From: Burkholderiaceae bacterium
Lineage (GTDB): Bacteria > Pseudomonadota > Gammaproteobacteria > Burkholderiales > Burkholderiaceae_C
NCBI GenBank assembly: GCA_004299095.1
Contig: SCQQ01000023.1
Location: 1-45,636 of the forward strand
Length of the DNA: 45,636 bases
Reading direction: 5' to 3'
The notes beneath the pieces were generated by a model, which worked only from the letters and a program-made list of their open reading frames with translations, was not told the origin of the DNA and searched no databases. Position 1 is the stretch's first letter. Each line of letters begins with the position of its first letter. Both the position numbers and the translations under genes were made by a program. Positions 1 through 8,437 of this stretch are shown here, piece after piece.

Positions 1-25
1 TGGGATCTGAACCAAATACTGCGGT

Positions 26-463
26 TCAAGGCTTCGGTGACGGACTGAAAGAGTAGGCCTGATCTTGCGCACGCATAAACGCGCGGCGAAAGGCCAGCGG
101 ATCGGAGATGCCGGGAATCGGCGCCTGCTGAACGCCGGTGCCGGAAATCACCAGCGAGCCAAAGTTGAAAATGCGGCCCAACACGCTCTGGAGCACCTCC
201 ACGCCTTCGACCTTGTGGATGTTCAGCTCCACGGTGCGCCGGCTGATGAAGCCGAATTTCGCGATCATCCGCTTGTTCGTGACGGCCAGTTCGGTGGTCT
301 TGTAGCGGATGAATGCGGTCAACCAGAACAGCAGCCCGACACCGAACACGGGCAGCAGCACGAGCCCCACCCCGATGAGATGCGTCAGCGGCCACAAGCT
401 GATGTGACCGACATAGAGCACGTGCTCGTCGTCGATGAGCACGCTATCGATGTAGCTGGGCAT
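26..463 (-). CDS. PH domain-containing membrane protein (bPH2/YdbS-like)
   Basis: A 145-residue protein with a hydrophobic stretch at about residues 23-52, followed by a bacterial PH-like (bPH2) fold. The typical 'ELAVTNKRMI' strand, the segment 'RRTVELNIHKVEGVEV' and the downstream 'GSLVISGTG' strand are all visible. Such proteins are small inner-membrane proteins of unknown exact role. The ATG has a strong ribosome binding site just upstream (GGGAGGGG on the minus strand, about 464-475). The gene stands alone, with decayed DNA upstream of it. Family assignment is confident; no function beyond membrane association can be given. Confidence 0.85.
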   Translation of the reverse strand: MPSYIDSVLIDDEHVLYVGHISLWPLTHLIGVGLVLLPVFGVGLLFWLTAFIRYKTTELAVTNKRMIAKFGFISRRTVELNIHKVEGVEVLQSVLGRIFNFGSLVISGTGVQQAPIPGISDPLAFRRAFMRAQDQAYSFSPSPKP

Positions 464-832
464 GTGCCCCTCCCTCGAGAGTCAAGAAGAGAAGATCTGA
501 CGTTCCGGCGATGTATCCAGCCGGTGTGCAGTATGCAGGCGCTTGCTAAGTGGCCCCATCGCACCCAGCGTGTAGCCACCTGCCTTCGACTGAGAAGCGG
601 TGACAAGTCGTGCGTGCTCGAATCGTGATGCCAATCGTACTTTGGATTGCGGACGCACTCTGCGCGGCGGACTTTAGCCTACCTGTCGGGTCGCCCGCAG
701 ACACAGTTCCGCGACTGGCCCCAATAAGTCCGAAAACCCCAATACCAGCATTGTTCAGCGCTCTTCCTGCGCTTTACTGCCTGCCGCGTATTGCGCCGTG
801 ATCCGCTTGGCACGGTTTCGGACTTTTGCGAC
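464..832. other. non-coding or degraded stretch
   Basis: No convincing gene is seen here. The open frames present lack recognisable motifs and read across each other on both strands. The segment nearest 464 carries the ribosome binding site of the PH-domain gene. The rest looks like decayed accessory DNA continuous with the pseudogene region that follows. Confidence 0.4.
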
Positions 833-1185
833 TCAGTCGGTCTTCAGAGTTGCGCCGATCTCGGCATCTTCTCTTTCAGTGTTGTACTCGGCGTATCGCG
901 CCACCAGGACGGTCCACTGATTCACCTTGTTCTCGCGCATCGTGAGCGTCAGGCGCTCGCTACTGCCGATGTCGCCACGGCTCGACGTTCTGCGCAGCGC
1001 CGCGTGCTGGCGTTCGTGAAAGAATATCTCTTCAGCTTCCGCCTCGGAGTGAATGCTCTCTTGCACCAGATATATCTTGCCGCCGTGAACTTCCCCATAG
1101 ATGCGGTCTTGGGGATCGGTTCCGTCGTGGCCTTGCTGCTTCACGGACTCAACGATCGGCGCCGGAACCTCGCCTGACACGCAAC
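833..1185 (-). pseudogene. fragment of a large polyvalent-type protein with an HExxH motif
   Basis: The open frame from 1396 to 833 becomes protein-like only in its C-terminal part. That part contains 'GGKIYLVQESIHSEAEAEE' and then 'FFHERQHAALR', an HExxH zinc-protease-like signature. From memory, 'GKIYLV...E..HE..H' resembles domains of the large polyvalent proteins found in phages and integrative elements. There is no plausible start of its own, and the upstream half of the frame is a shadow of another decayed coding frame. I read it as a remnant of a much larger mobile-element gene. It is low in confidence as a functional protein. Confidence 0.45.
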
Positions 1186-1667
1186 GGGGCGACGAGGTAG
1201 TTGCGAAAGATCGTCGCCGCACCGCAGGCCATTGCACAGGCCGGGCCCTGGACGTGATCCTGCGCGTAGTTGGTAACGCCTTGCTCGGGCGTGACTGACG
1301 GATTAGGCATCTCAAGCGCGTTGAACTGACTCGCAACCTGGAAGAGTGCGCCGTGTATTCCAGAGCCGCGTGAAGGGCTCGTGCATCACCCCGCAATCTC
1401 GACCCGCAAACGCCCTAGCGCAGGCCGCACACGAGAGCGCAGCCCCGAAAATGATGGCGTTTTGAACCGGCCGATGCCCCAGTCCATACCGTTGACTCGG
1501 GAGCGTAATCGCCCGCCATCAGCGAACATCGCTCGCCGGATCTCGGCGTAGCTCTGTTCACGGAAACCAACGAGTGTCCAAACCAGTCCATCACGGCGCT
1601 TTCGTCGTGCGTCGAATTCACAATCACGGGCGTCCCGTTTCAGCAGACACGCAGACCAAATCGGCAT
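1186..1667 (-). pseudogene. frameshifted remnant of an uncharacterised conserved protein
   Basis: On the minus strand a frame without its own start, at about 1361-1186, reads 'GALFQVASQFNALEMPNPSV', then 'TPEQGVTNY', 'QGPACAMACGA' and 'TIFRNYL'. This resembles, from memory, a widespread family of unknown function. The frames on its upstream side (to 1667) are discontinuous: a different frame carries 'NSTHDESAVMDWFG', and no single reading frame joins them. It is therefore a broken gene with at least one frameshift. It lies directly against the HExxH fragment, which is in a different frame, so two unrelated remnants may be juxtaposed. I cannot assign a function. Confidence 0.5.
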
Positions 1668-1727
1668 AGCCGCGCCGCAACGTATCTGCTTTCGCCGGGG
1701 CGCAACGGCCCCGCATTGGCAGCGCCA

Positions 1728-2357
1728 TCAACCGAGGACCCGCACATGCACTCGTTCGATACCGGCATCCTGCCAGGCATCTTTGCGGAATTCAGGGCGC
1801 GAACGTAAGTTGCCGCGCACGTCGGACGAGTTGTCGAGAATTCTCCTCTTCCAAATTCGCTGGGTCATCCGGCCGTCGTTGAAGTAGGTCTCGATTTCGG
1901 CCCTGCCGGTTTGCAGGAACCGATCCCTGAAAGCGTCCTCGGACTCTGGATCAAGCGTGATCGGCAGCACCTTTGGTTGACTTGTTGCGACGGCGCGCGG
2001 CTTTGCCCGCTTCTGCGGTGCAGCCTGGCCCCGTCCGTCGTACTTGTCGTGGCACGCGCGGCACAGGAACTTGACGACCTTGGACAAAGGTTCGTGCGCC
2101 GCTCGGAACTGCGTTTCAAAGTGCTTCAGGTCGATCCGGAAAGAAGACCCGTCTGTCGGGTTACCGAGTATCTGGTGAATGATGTCGTTGCGCTCGCTCT
2201 CATGAATGTGCGCGGCTTCCAGCGTCGTTTCAGCGCCGCAATCTTCGCATCGCCCAATGACCGTCTTGCTCTTGGCCGTGAGCTGCTGCACCAGGTTGCG
2301 TGCGAACGGCACGATGTAGCGGCGAAACTCTTTTTCGGTGCCCACGAACTCAGCCAT
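1728..2357 (-). CDS. HNH endonuclease-like protein coupled to the restriction gene
   Basis: A 209-residue protein with a zinc-binding HNH-type core: C-x2-C near residues 37-40, 'LEAAHIH' at about 46-52, and 'LCRACHDKYDG' at about 98-108. The C-terminal part has 'GNLRSRPEFRKDAWQDAGI', a small domain I associate with HNH proteins in restriction contexts. It starts with ATG behind a good AGGAG. That site lies inside the 3' end of the type ISP gene, whose stop overlaps this start by 8 bases, so translation is likely coupled. It is probably an accessory nuclease of the same locus. HNH assignment is good; the role is inferred. Confidence 0.75.
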   Translation of the reverse strand: MAEFVGTEKEFRRYIVPFARNLVQQLTAKSKTVIGRCEDCGAETTLEAAHIHESERNDIIHQILGNPTDGSSFRIDLKHFETQFRAAHEPLSKVVKFLCRACHDKYDGRGQAAPQKRAKPRAVATSQPKVLPITLDPESEDAFRDRFLQTGRAEIETYFNDGRMTQRIWKRRILDNSSDVRGNLRSRPEFRKDAWQDAGIERVHVRVLG

Positions 2358-5300
2358 TGGTGTCTCCTATTTGAAGTGCAGGCAGCGCCCGCACGATCTT
2401 CATCGTCTCAAGGCTGACCGTAATGACCCGCAGGAAGAGTTCCAGCGGGTAGCGCGGGTTGTGCATCGTCTCGATGGCCCAGTCGTTGGCGTCGTTGACG
2501 ATGCCGCTGGCCTTATCGGTCTTGAGGCATTGGCGCTCAATCACCCAGTCCAGCGCGGGCTTGCCGTTGACGACGTAATCGTAGGCTTCGGGCGGGATGC
2601 CGGTGACGGTGATGTGGGCGTTGTAGATGAGGCGGGTGAGGTCTTTGTCCTTGCCGGATTTGGGCACCTTCATTTTTTCGACACGGAAGGTGGCGGCTTC
2701 GTCGACGAGCTTGCCGGCGGCAATGCCTTTGGACGTGACGGTTAGCGTCTTGCCGTTGGGGCCGGTGACGGTGGCGCTGGTGTATGCGGCCACAGTTTCG
2801 TAGTTGAGGTGCAGATCGGCCAACGCGCAGCCGGCCTTGGAGAACGCCCAGAAATCGGCGGCGGTTTTCACGCGCGGGATGCGCGGCAGTTCCTTGGCGA
2901 GGTTGTCGGCGTAGCTCTCGCGGTAATCGGGCGAGTGCAGCAGGCCGTAGATGTAATAGAACAGGTCTTCCTTGCTGATCTTCTCGCCCGGATAGGCACC
3001 CGCGAAGTGCGCAAGGCCGGCATCGGTGATGGCGTCGCGGCGCTTGCGCGTAGCCGGCGCAGCGGGCTGGTCGAACAGGCCGGATTGCGGCGCGTCGGCG
3101 TCGGCTCGCGCGGCTTCGTCGTAGAGGTAGAGCGGGAATCCTTGCCCGTTAAACATCAGCTGATAGTCCACAACGTTCTTTGAAATTAGAGCAGAGAAGT
3201 CATTCTTTGCTCCAGTTCCGGACACACAGATAATTCTGTTTTCCGCCTCAGAATCAGGAAAAACCTTTGGCATTTGATAGACAACCTCATTGAGGCGCCG
3301 ATTGAAATAGAGCCATTGCTTGTGGAACGGTCGATACTGGCCTCGCACGACACTATTTGCCCCAAATGACAAGACTCGACCCCTGACGAGGTCTTGCTTG
3401 AGGGCCCGCGACCAGCTGATCCGCCCTGGATCGTTATCAACCCAGTCGTCCACCAGCGCGGCACGCTTACTTCTATCGAGAAAAGCAAACGACCTTTCAA
3501 ACCTTTCCAACTCCGAACTGTACTTTTTAAGCATCGCGACGACGTTCGCGGAGAGTTTGTTCGCGCTCGCGTTGTAGCACCATGAGTCCCGACTGGTGGA
3601 AACTCCTTGAGAGAAATTTTCGAATAGCTTGAGTGCATCGCCTCTCTTGTCACCAACGACAACGAACCGATTGAAGCTGTCGTCACGCTGCTTTAGCCAG
3701 TCGCCGTGAGCGTCCGGGGTGATGGCCCGCCAACCGTTGGCCTTGGCGATGCCGTCGATGGAGCCGAATGTGGCAACGGTGGCGAGTTTTTCCTCACGGC
3801 TCAGGTAATCACCGATGTCGTGGAACCGAATCTGGCCGTGCTGCTCGGCCTTGGGGTTCTTCACCAGCAGCGAGATGGCGATGGGCGCGCGGCTGCCGCC
3901 ACCAAAAATCTTGCCGCCTTCCCGCCGTGACGTTTCCCCGCTGGTGCGCTGATTGCCGCGCAGGTGGAACACGTAGATGTTCGAGAACTCGTCCGCAAGA
4001 CACTGGCGCAAGCCGTCTGCGGTGTTGGCGTCCAGCCAACCAGCATTGGTGACATAGCCGACCACACCCTGTTTGCCGACGCGATCACTGGCCCAGCGGA
4101 TCGCGCGGATGTAGCTGTCGTACAGGCCCTTGGCCAGCGTCGCGGTGGAGCGCGCCGCGTAGGTTTGGCGAATGTGCTCGTCGAGACTGGGGTATTCGAC
4201 GTTCTGGTTGTTGTCGTTCTCGCTACCTTGCCCGATGGAGTAAGGCGGGTTGCCGAGGATGACCCGGATGTCCAGCTTCTTCTGTCGCTTGCGTCGCGCG
4301 CTGTTGTCCACCAGCAGCGCATCCACCAGATCATCCTTCTCGTACATCTGGAACGTATCGGTGAGGCAGATGCCGGGGAACGGCGTGTAGGCGCCGGCGT
4401 CGGCCTGCTGCGCCTCGCCCGGCGGGTGCATGAGGTCGTGGTAGGCAGTTTCGATGTTGATGCTGGCGATGTAGTAGGCCAGCAGCACCAGCTCGTTGGC
4501 GTGGATTTCGTTTTGGTATTTGTACGGAAGCCGATCCTTCGAGATGAAGCCCGATTGCAGCAGGCGGGTGATGAAGGTGCCGGTACCGGTGAAGGGGTCA
4601 AGGATGTGCACGCCCTGGTCGCCCAAGGATGTGCCGAACTCGTCGCGCAGCACGTCCTGCACGCTCTTGATGATGAAGTCCACCACTTCCACCGGCGTGT
4701 AGACGATGCCGAGGCGCTTGGAGAGTTCCGGGAAGGCGCCGTTGAAGAACTTGTCGTATAGCTCCTTGATGATCTTCTGCTTGCCGTCGGCACTGGTGAT
4801 GCCTTCGGCGCGCAGTTTCACGCTTTGGTAGAACGCGGTGAGGGTGTCGGCCTCCTTGCCCAGGTGATGCTGCTCCAGCGTGTCCAGCACCTTTTGCATG
4901 GCGCGGGACATGGGGTTTTGTTTGGCGAAGTCGTAGTGGTCGAACAGGGCCTCGAACACCGGCTGGGTCACGAGGTGCTGGGCCAGCATCTCGATGATTT
5001 CGGCGTCGGTGATTTCATCGTTCAGGTCATCGCGCAGTTCGGCCGCGAATTCGTCGAACGCCTTGCGTTCCTTCTTGCTGGCAGGGTTTTCAAGGATGGC
5101 CTTGATGCGGTCGATGTGGGTGTTGGCAATCTTGGCGATATCCGCCGCCCATTCTTCCCAGTGGTGGCGGTTGCCGACCTTCTGCACGAGCTTGGCATAG
5201 ATCGCGCGCTCGATGTCGCCGATCTCAAACGCGATTTCGGATTGCTCTGGGAGCGTTTGCGATGCGCTGCCGATAGCATGGCTGCCACGCGCGAGCGCCG

Positions 5301-6318
5301 CTTTCTTTTGCGCTGCAGTCATGCCGGCCGCCATCGCCCGGCGCTGCACCCTGTCGGTGATGGCGATCACTTCCATCTTGCTCGGGTCCTGGCCGATCAG
5401 GTCGAGCTTGTTGACCATCGCATCGAACCGGTCATCGTGCGACCGAAGCGCCTGCAGCACTTGCCACACGATGCGATACGTTTTGTTGTCGTTCAGGGCC
5501 ACGTGCGGCTCGACGCCAGCGGGCACCACGACCGGCAGCACGATGTAGCCGCGCTGCTTGCCCGGCGCCTTGCGCATCACGCGGCCCACCGACTGCACCA
5601 CGTCCACTTGCGAGTTGCGCGGCGTCAGAAACAGCACCGCGTCCAAAGCCGGCACGTCAACGCCCTCGGAGAGGCAGCGCACGTTGGAGAGGATGCGACA
5701 GGTGTTTTCGCCCGCGTCCGCCTTGAGCCAGGCGAGCTTCTCTTCCTTGGTGGGCGCATCCATGCCGCCATCGACGTGCTCGGCTTCGCACTTCAAGTTG
5801 ACGGCGATTTCTTCGGGATCGGTTGCGGTGCGCTGGTACTCCTCGACCACCGCCTGGAACATCGACTTGATGTTCTTGGAGCCCACTTGGTGCGTGCGGG
5901 CGCCCTGGCGCGCTTCAATCACTTGGCAGAACGCGACGGCGCGGCGCATGGGATGGTCGTCGTCTTGCAAGTCCGTGGTGAGCCCTTGTTTGGATAGCGC
6001 CTTCCAGCAGCCGACGATGCGCGCGGCGTCGTCCATCTTCAGGTCGTTGTCACCGCTTGCAAGTAGGTTTTGCAACCTGCGGTTGATGAGCGATTCCTCG
6101 ACGGAGAGCACGATCACCTTGTAGTCAACCAGCAAGCCGCTGCACAGCTTCGCGGTCTGCAGCGACCAGAAGATCGGCAAGAAACGCATGGCGGCCGAAG
6201 ATGACTTCGAAATGCTCACGCACGAGTTGCAGTACCCGGCAACGACCGATGCGGTATCTCTTGCTCTCGCGATGCAGAAGCGCTCGGACGCCACGCACAT
6301 GAGCGTGGTCTTCGCCAC
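2350..6318 (-). CDS. type ISP-like restriction-modification enzyme, C-terminal fragment (helicase C, N6-adenine methyltransferase, target recognition)
   Basis: Native sequence begins at about 6135 with 'LLVDYKVIVLSVEES'. The 61 or so residues before that are the reverse complement of an inverted segment and are not genuine. It holds the second helicase lobe ('LSEGVDVPALDAVLF', 'QSVGRVMRKAPGK'), then methyltransferase motif I (DPFTGTGTF, about 4600) and motif IV (GNPPY, about 4250), and a long C-terminal target-recognition region. This order (nuclease, helicase, adenine methyltransferase, recognition) is that of single-chain type ISP enzymes such as LlaBIII. Without the N-terminal part it would be a methyltransferase lacking nuclease and helicase motor. 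The start shown at 6318 is an artefact of the inversion. The HNH gene follows with an 8-base overlap. Confidence 0.85.
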   Translation of the reverse strand: MAKTTLMCVASERFCIARARDTASVVAGYCNSCVSISKSSSAAMRFLPIFWSLQTAKLCSGLLVDYKVIVLSVEESLINRRLQNLLASGDNDLKMDDAARIVGCWKALSKQGLTTDLQDDDHPMRRAVAFCQVIEARQGARTHQVGSKNIKSMFQAVVEEYQRTATDPEEIAVNLKCEAEHVDGGMDAPTKEEKLAWLKADAGENTCRILSNVRCLSEGVDVPALDAVLFLTPRNSQVDVVQSVGRVMRKAPGKQRGYIVLPVVVPAGVEPHVALNDNKTYRIVWQVLQALRSHDDRFDAMVNKLDLIGQDPSKMEVIAITDRVQRRAMAAGMTAAQKKAALARGSHAIGSASQTLPEQSEIAFEIGDIERAIYAKLVQKVGNRHHWEEWAADIAKIANTHIDRIKAILENPASKKERKAFDEFAAELRDDLNDEITDAEIIEMLAQHLVTQPVFEALFDHYDFAKQNPMSRAMQKVLDTLEQHHLGKEADTLTAFYQSVKLRAEGITSADGKQKIIKELYDKFFNGAFPELSKRLGIVYTPVEVVDFIIKSVQDVLRDEFGTSLGDQGVHILDPFTGTGTFITRLLQSGFISKDRLPYKYQNEIHANELVLLAYYIASINIETAYHDLMHPPGEAQQADAGAYTPFPGICLTDTFQMYEKDDLVDALLVDNSARRKRQKKLDIRVILGNPPYSIGQGSENDNNQNVEYPSLDEHIRQTYAARSTATLAKGLYDSYIRAIRWASDRVGKQGVVGYVTNAGWLDANTADGLRQCLADEFSNIYVFHLRGNQRTSGETSRREGGKIFGGGSRAPIAISLLVKNPKAEQHGQIRFHDIGDYLSREEKLATVATFGSIDGIAKANGWRAITPDAHGDWLKQRDDSFNRFVVVGDKRGDALKLFENFSQGVSTSRDSWCYNASANKLSANVVAMLKKYSSELERFERSFAFLDRSKRAALVDDWVDNDPGRISWSRALKQDLVRGRVLSFGANSVVRGQYRPFHKQWLYFNRRLNEVVYQMPKVFPDSEAENRIICVSGTGAKNDFSALISKNVVDYQLMFNGQGFPLYLYDEAARADADAPQSGLFDQPAAPATRKRRDAITDAGLAHFAGAYPGEKISKEDLFYYIYGLLHSPDYRESYADNLAKELPRIPRVKTAADFWAFSKAGCALADLHLNYETVAAYTSATVTGPNGKTLTVTSKGIAAGKLVDEAATFRVEKMKVPKSGKDKDLTRLIYNAHITVTGIPPEAYDYVVNGKPALDWVIERQCLKTDKASGIVNDANDWAIETMHNPRYPLELFLRVITVSLETMKIVRALPALQIGDTNG

Positions 6319-6643
6319 CTACCACTCGATCGACGTGCTGAGCCAGGCGCAAGAAGAGCACGGCCTCGCTGACTTCGACCTCATCATTTGCGACGAGGCG
6401 CATCGCACCACCGGCGCGACGTTCGCGGGCGACGAAGAAAGCAATTTCGTTCGCGTGCACGATAACGACTTCATTCGGGCTACCAAGCGGCTCTATATGA
6501 CGGCGACGCCGCGCATCTATGGCGAGAACGCCAAGGCCACCGCCCAGCAAGACAACATCGCCTTGTGCTCGATGGACGATGAAGCGATCTACGGCCAGGC
6601 GCTTTACACACTCACGTTCTCCGAAGCCGTCAAGCGCGACTTG
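6133..6643 (+). other. inverted internal segment of the restriction gene (helicase DEAH core)
   Basis: Read on the plus strand, opposite to the gene on both sides, this segment encodes without a stop the missing middle of the helicase: 'KPLHSFAVCSDQK', 'VVFATYHSIDVL', the DEAH box in 'DLIICDEAHRTTGATF' (DEAH at 6392-6403), 'LYMTATPRIYG' and 'LTFSEAVKRDL'. The left end carries CAAG (6133-6136) and the right end CTTG (6640-6643), a 4-base inverted repeat inside an imperfect 12-base one (9 of 12 matching). Flipping it gives 'EADK|PLHSF' on one side and 'KRDL|LVDY' on the other, both in frame and both as expected for the family. The open frame from 6188 is therefore a gene piece, not a separate gene. 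Confidence 0.85.
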
Positions 6644-7434
6644 TCGGCTTCCTGTGTCCATTCGGTGAGCGCTTGCGACAAGAGCGCGAGGCTGGGCACG
6701 AGGAACAGCACGCGGCCGCCCGCGCCGGCCACAGCTTCGGCAATCTTCAGGGCAACGAACGTCTTGCCCGAACCGCACGCCATGATGAGCTTGCCGCGGT
6801 CGGCGCTCTGGAGTCCCGCCTGCACGCGGTCGAGCGCGGTTTGCTGGTGCGGTCGCAGCGTCTTGCGTGGCTTCAGAACGACGGGCGCTGCAGTCTGGTA
6901 TTGCGACCAGTCGATCTGGCTCGCTTCCAGCTCCAGCAGCGTCACGAGGCTCACGGGCGGGTTCTGGTCCTGCACTGCATCGCGCAGGTGCCGCGTGCTC
7001 TTGGTGGCGGTGAGGAAGATCAGGCGGTGCGCGAACTGCTTCTTGCTGGACGCGATGAAGAAGGTTGCCAGTTCTCCCAACGTGAGCCGGGCGCTTTCGT
7101 CGTAAAACTTCGCCTGGATCGCGTGCAGCTCACCCGTGGTGGTCTCGGCCACGAGGTCGATGCCGGCGTCGCTGCCCACGTTACCCTGGCCGCGCCGCGC
7201 GGCTTCAGCGCGCCATTCCTCCCAGAGCCACACGCGGCCGCCGTACAGGTCGGCGTAATACGGCTCGTTCAGCAGGTACGCCTTCACGAGGCGTTCGAAG
7301 TAGGTGCCTTTTTCTCGTTCGGTGGCGGCGGTCGTTCGAAACGTGTCGAGCAGGTGGCTCAGTGCGGTCACGGTGATGGGTGCTCCCTCGGGTATCGGCT
7401 CTGCGGGTTGTAGCAGAGTCGGCGAGATCACCAT
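6604..7434 (-). CDS. type ISP-like restriction enzyme, N-terminal fragment (Mrr-like nuclease and helicase motif I)
   Basis: Native up to residue 265 ('TQEADK'); the last 11 residues come from the inverted segment. An Mrr-like PD-(D/E)xK nuclease lies at about residues 35-150 with D93 in 'GSDAGIDLVAE' and Q107-x-K109 in 'AIQAKF'. It is followed by the first helicase lobe with Walker A 'MACGSGKT' at 218-225 and 'LFLVPSLALLSQ'. It ends before the DEAH box, so it cannot hydrolyse ATP or translocate. The start at 7434 has no clear ribosome binding site; family proteins usually begin near residue 22-25, so a later start is possible. The distance from 7434 to the stop at 2350 is an exact multiple of three (1695 codons), as expected for one gene disrupted only by inversion. 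Confidence 0.85.
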   Translation of the reverse strand: MVISPTLLQPAEPIPEGAPITVTALSHLLDTFRTTAATEREKGTYFERLVKAYLLNEPYYADLYGGRVWLWEEWRAEAARRGQGNVGSDAGIDLVAETTTGELHAIQAKFYDESARLTLGELATFFIASSKKQFAHRLIFLTATKSTRHLRDAVQDQNPPVSLVTLLELEASQIDWSQYQTAAPVVLKPRKTLRPHQQTALDRVQAGLQSADRGKLIMACGSGKTFVALKIAEAVAGAGGRVLFLVPSLALLSQALTEWTQEADKSRLTASENVSV

Positions 7435-7656
7435 GAATCGGCTCGAACGAAGACGCTATGTACTTAACACCAACACGTCGACCGACCGGAATGATCACTT
7501 GGTTTCTCCAGTATTCGGCTTCGGCATTCGTAGGCGACGCGACGCCCTAGGACGTCACATCCATCTGTTGCCAGTCATGGGTGCCGGCTCACGGCTCGAT
7601 CTCAAACTTACTGTAAAAGCTGGCGACGCGGCGCCAGGGTGCGATGAAGCCAGCGT

Positions 7657-7768
7657 GACGCAGCACGAAACATCACGGGAGGTACCCTGCGCTGCGCGCG
7701 CTGGCGCAGGCGCTCACCGACAAGCTGCGCAAGTCCGCCACGATCAACTGGCAACGGCGCAAGGATGC
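7657..7768 (+). repeat. hsdR-derived direct repeat, copy A
   Basis: About 112 bases starting with GACGCAGCACGAAACATCAC that recur in the same orientation at 18211-18316. Copy A lacks nothing obvious; copy B has a few substitutions and a small deletion. Both end in the shared run through CAACGGCGCAAGGATGC. The repeat covers the beginning of the hsdR C-terminal fragment. Two homologous direct copies about 10.5 kb apart bracket the pilus cluster, the IS and the BrnTA module. Confidence 0.8.
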
Positions 7769-7907
7769 GCGCGCGAAGATGGTTGCGATGATCAAGGTGC
7801 TGCTCGCCATCCACAAGTATCCGCCGGACAAGCAGCCCGAAGCGACCGAGCGCGTGATTGCGCAGGCGGAGTTGCTGGCGGATACGTGGGCGACGGAAGC
7901 GGCGTGA
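7683..7907 (+). pseudogene. hsdR: C-terminal remnant of type I restriction subunit HsdR
   Basis: A 74-residue open frame without a start, ending in TGA at 7905-7907. It reads 'LTDKLRKSATINWQRRKDAR', then 'MIKVLLAIHKYPPDKQ' and 'VIAQAELLADTWA'. This is the characteristic C-terminal helical end of HsdR proteins (DUF3387 region). The remaining roughly 900 residues of HsdR, and hsdM and hsdS, are absent from the window. It is therefore the last scrap of a second restriction-modification system next to the type ISP locus. It reads on the strand opposite to that locus. Confidence 0.8.
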
Positions 7908-7955
7908 TCGGCAGAGGAACACGGCGCGCGCTCATGGTCATCGCGGGCAACGCAC

Positions 7956-7986
7956 AAAAAAGCCACCGGCATTGCTGACGGTGGCT
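7956..7986 (-). terminator. rho-independent terminator of the small secreted protein gene
   Basis: On the minus strand a perfect 8-base stem, AGCCACCG and CGGTGGCT with a 10-base loop, is followed directly by six T. It lies 45 bases downstream of the stop at 8031, as expected for that gene's terminator. Confidence 0.85.
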
Positions 7987-8030
7987 ATTCGGGGTGCCTG
8001 GGTTCAGGCACTCACGCAGCTTGAATCCAA

Positions 8031-8333
8031 TTAGGATTGATATGGCGCATTGCCCGCGGCCGGCCGTTGCGCGACCGCTTCAGCAACAACCCCAGAGCGC
8101 GCCGCGACCTGCACGTCGCTCGAAGCCGTCCGAGCAATAAACGGAATGTTCCCAGCCACTGGCCGTTGCGCCGCAGCTTGCGCTTCGACTGCGCTGCGCG
8201 CCGTCGCGCTGCTGGTGTTCACCGTTTGGTTGTACGCCGGCAGGTTGCCCGCCAGCGGTTGAATGGAAGCCGCCATGGCGCTGCCCGAAATCAGAAGAGC
8301 GGCGGCAACGAGCGCGGTGTTGAACTTGATCAT
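8031..8333 (-). CDS. small secreted protein with three AGN-P repeats
   Basis: A 100-residue protein with a clear Sec signal peptide (hydrophobic 'ALVAAALLISG', cleavage probably after 'SAMA'). The mature part repeats a short motif three times: 'QPLAGNLPAY', 'QRPVAGNIPF' and 'QRPAAGNAPY', separated by Ala/Ser/Thr-rich spacers ('VEAQAAAQR', 'VVAEAVAQR'). It resembles the many small periplasmic proteins of unknown function in Burkholderiales; I do not recognise a named family with certainty. It is monocistronic, with its own perfect terminator downstream. The codon usage is coding-like and the frame is intact, so I consider it a real gene. Confidence 0.75.
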   Translation of the reverse strand: MIKFNTALVAAALLISGSAMAASIQPLAGNLPAYNQTVNTSSATARSAVEAQAAAQRPVAGNIPFIARTASSDVQVAARSGVVAEAVAQRPAAGNAPYQS

Positions 8334-8437
8334 GATGTTTCTCCCTACTAAAGCACCGATCCAAAGTTCTCGACGAGTCGCTCAATGCCCCCAGCTTCGA
8401 GGTTGAAGGCTGATCGGTATGGCCTTCACTACCTTGG

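Noticed and set aside
4825-5997. 390-codon open frame on the plus strand
   Set aside because: Antisense to the helicase and linker part of the restriction gene, with shadow-like composition.
6133-6643. Serine invertase (Hin/Gin-type) sites at the inversion ends
   Set aside because: The inverted repeat is only 4 perfect bases (9 of 12 imperfect) and does not match known hix-type sites; no invertase gene is in the window. The mechanism is left open.
6188-7105. Plus-strand open frame starting at 6188 as an independent helicase gene
   Set aside because: Only its first 150 or so codons are helicase; these are the inverted middle of the minus-strand gene, and the rest is antisense to the N-terminal fragment.
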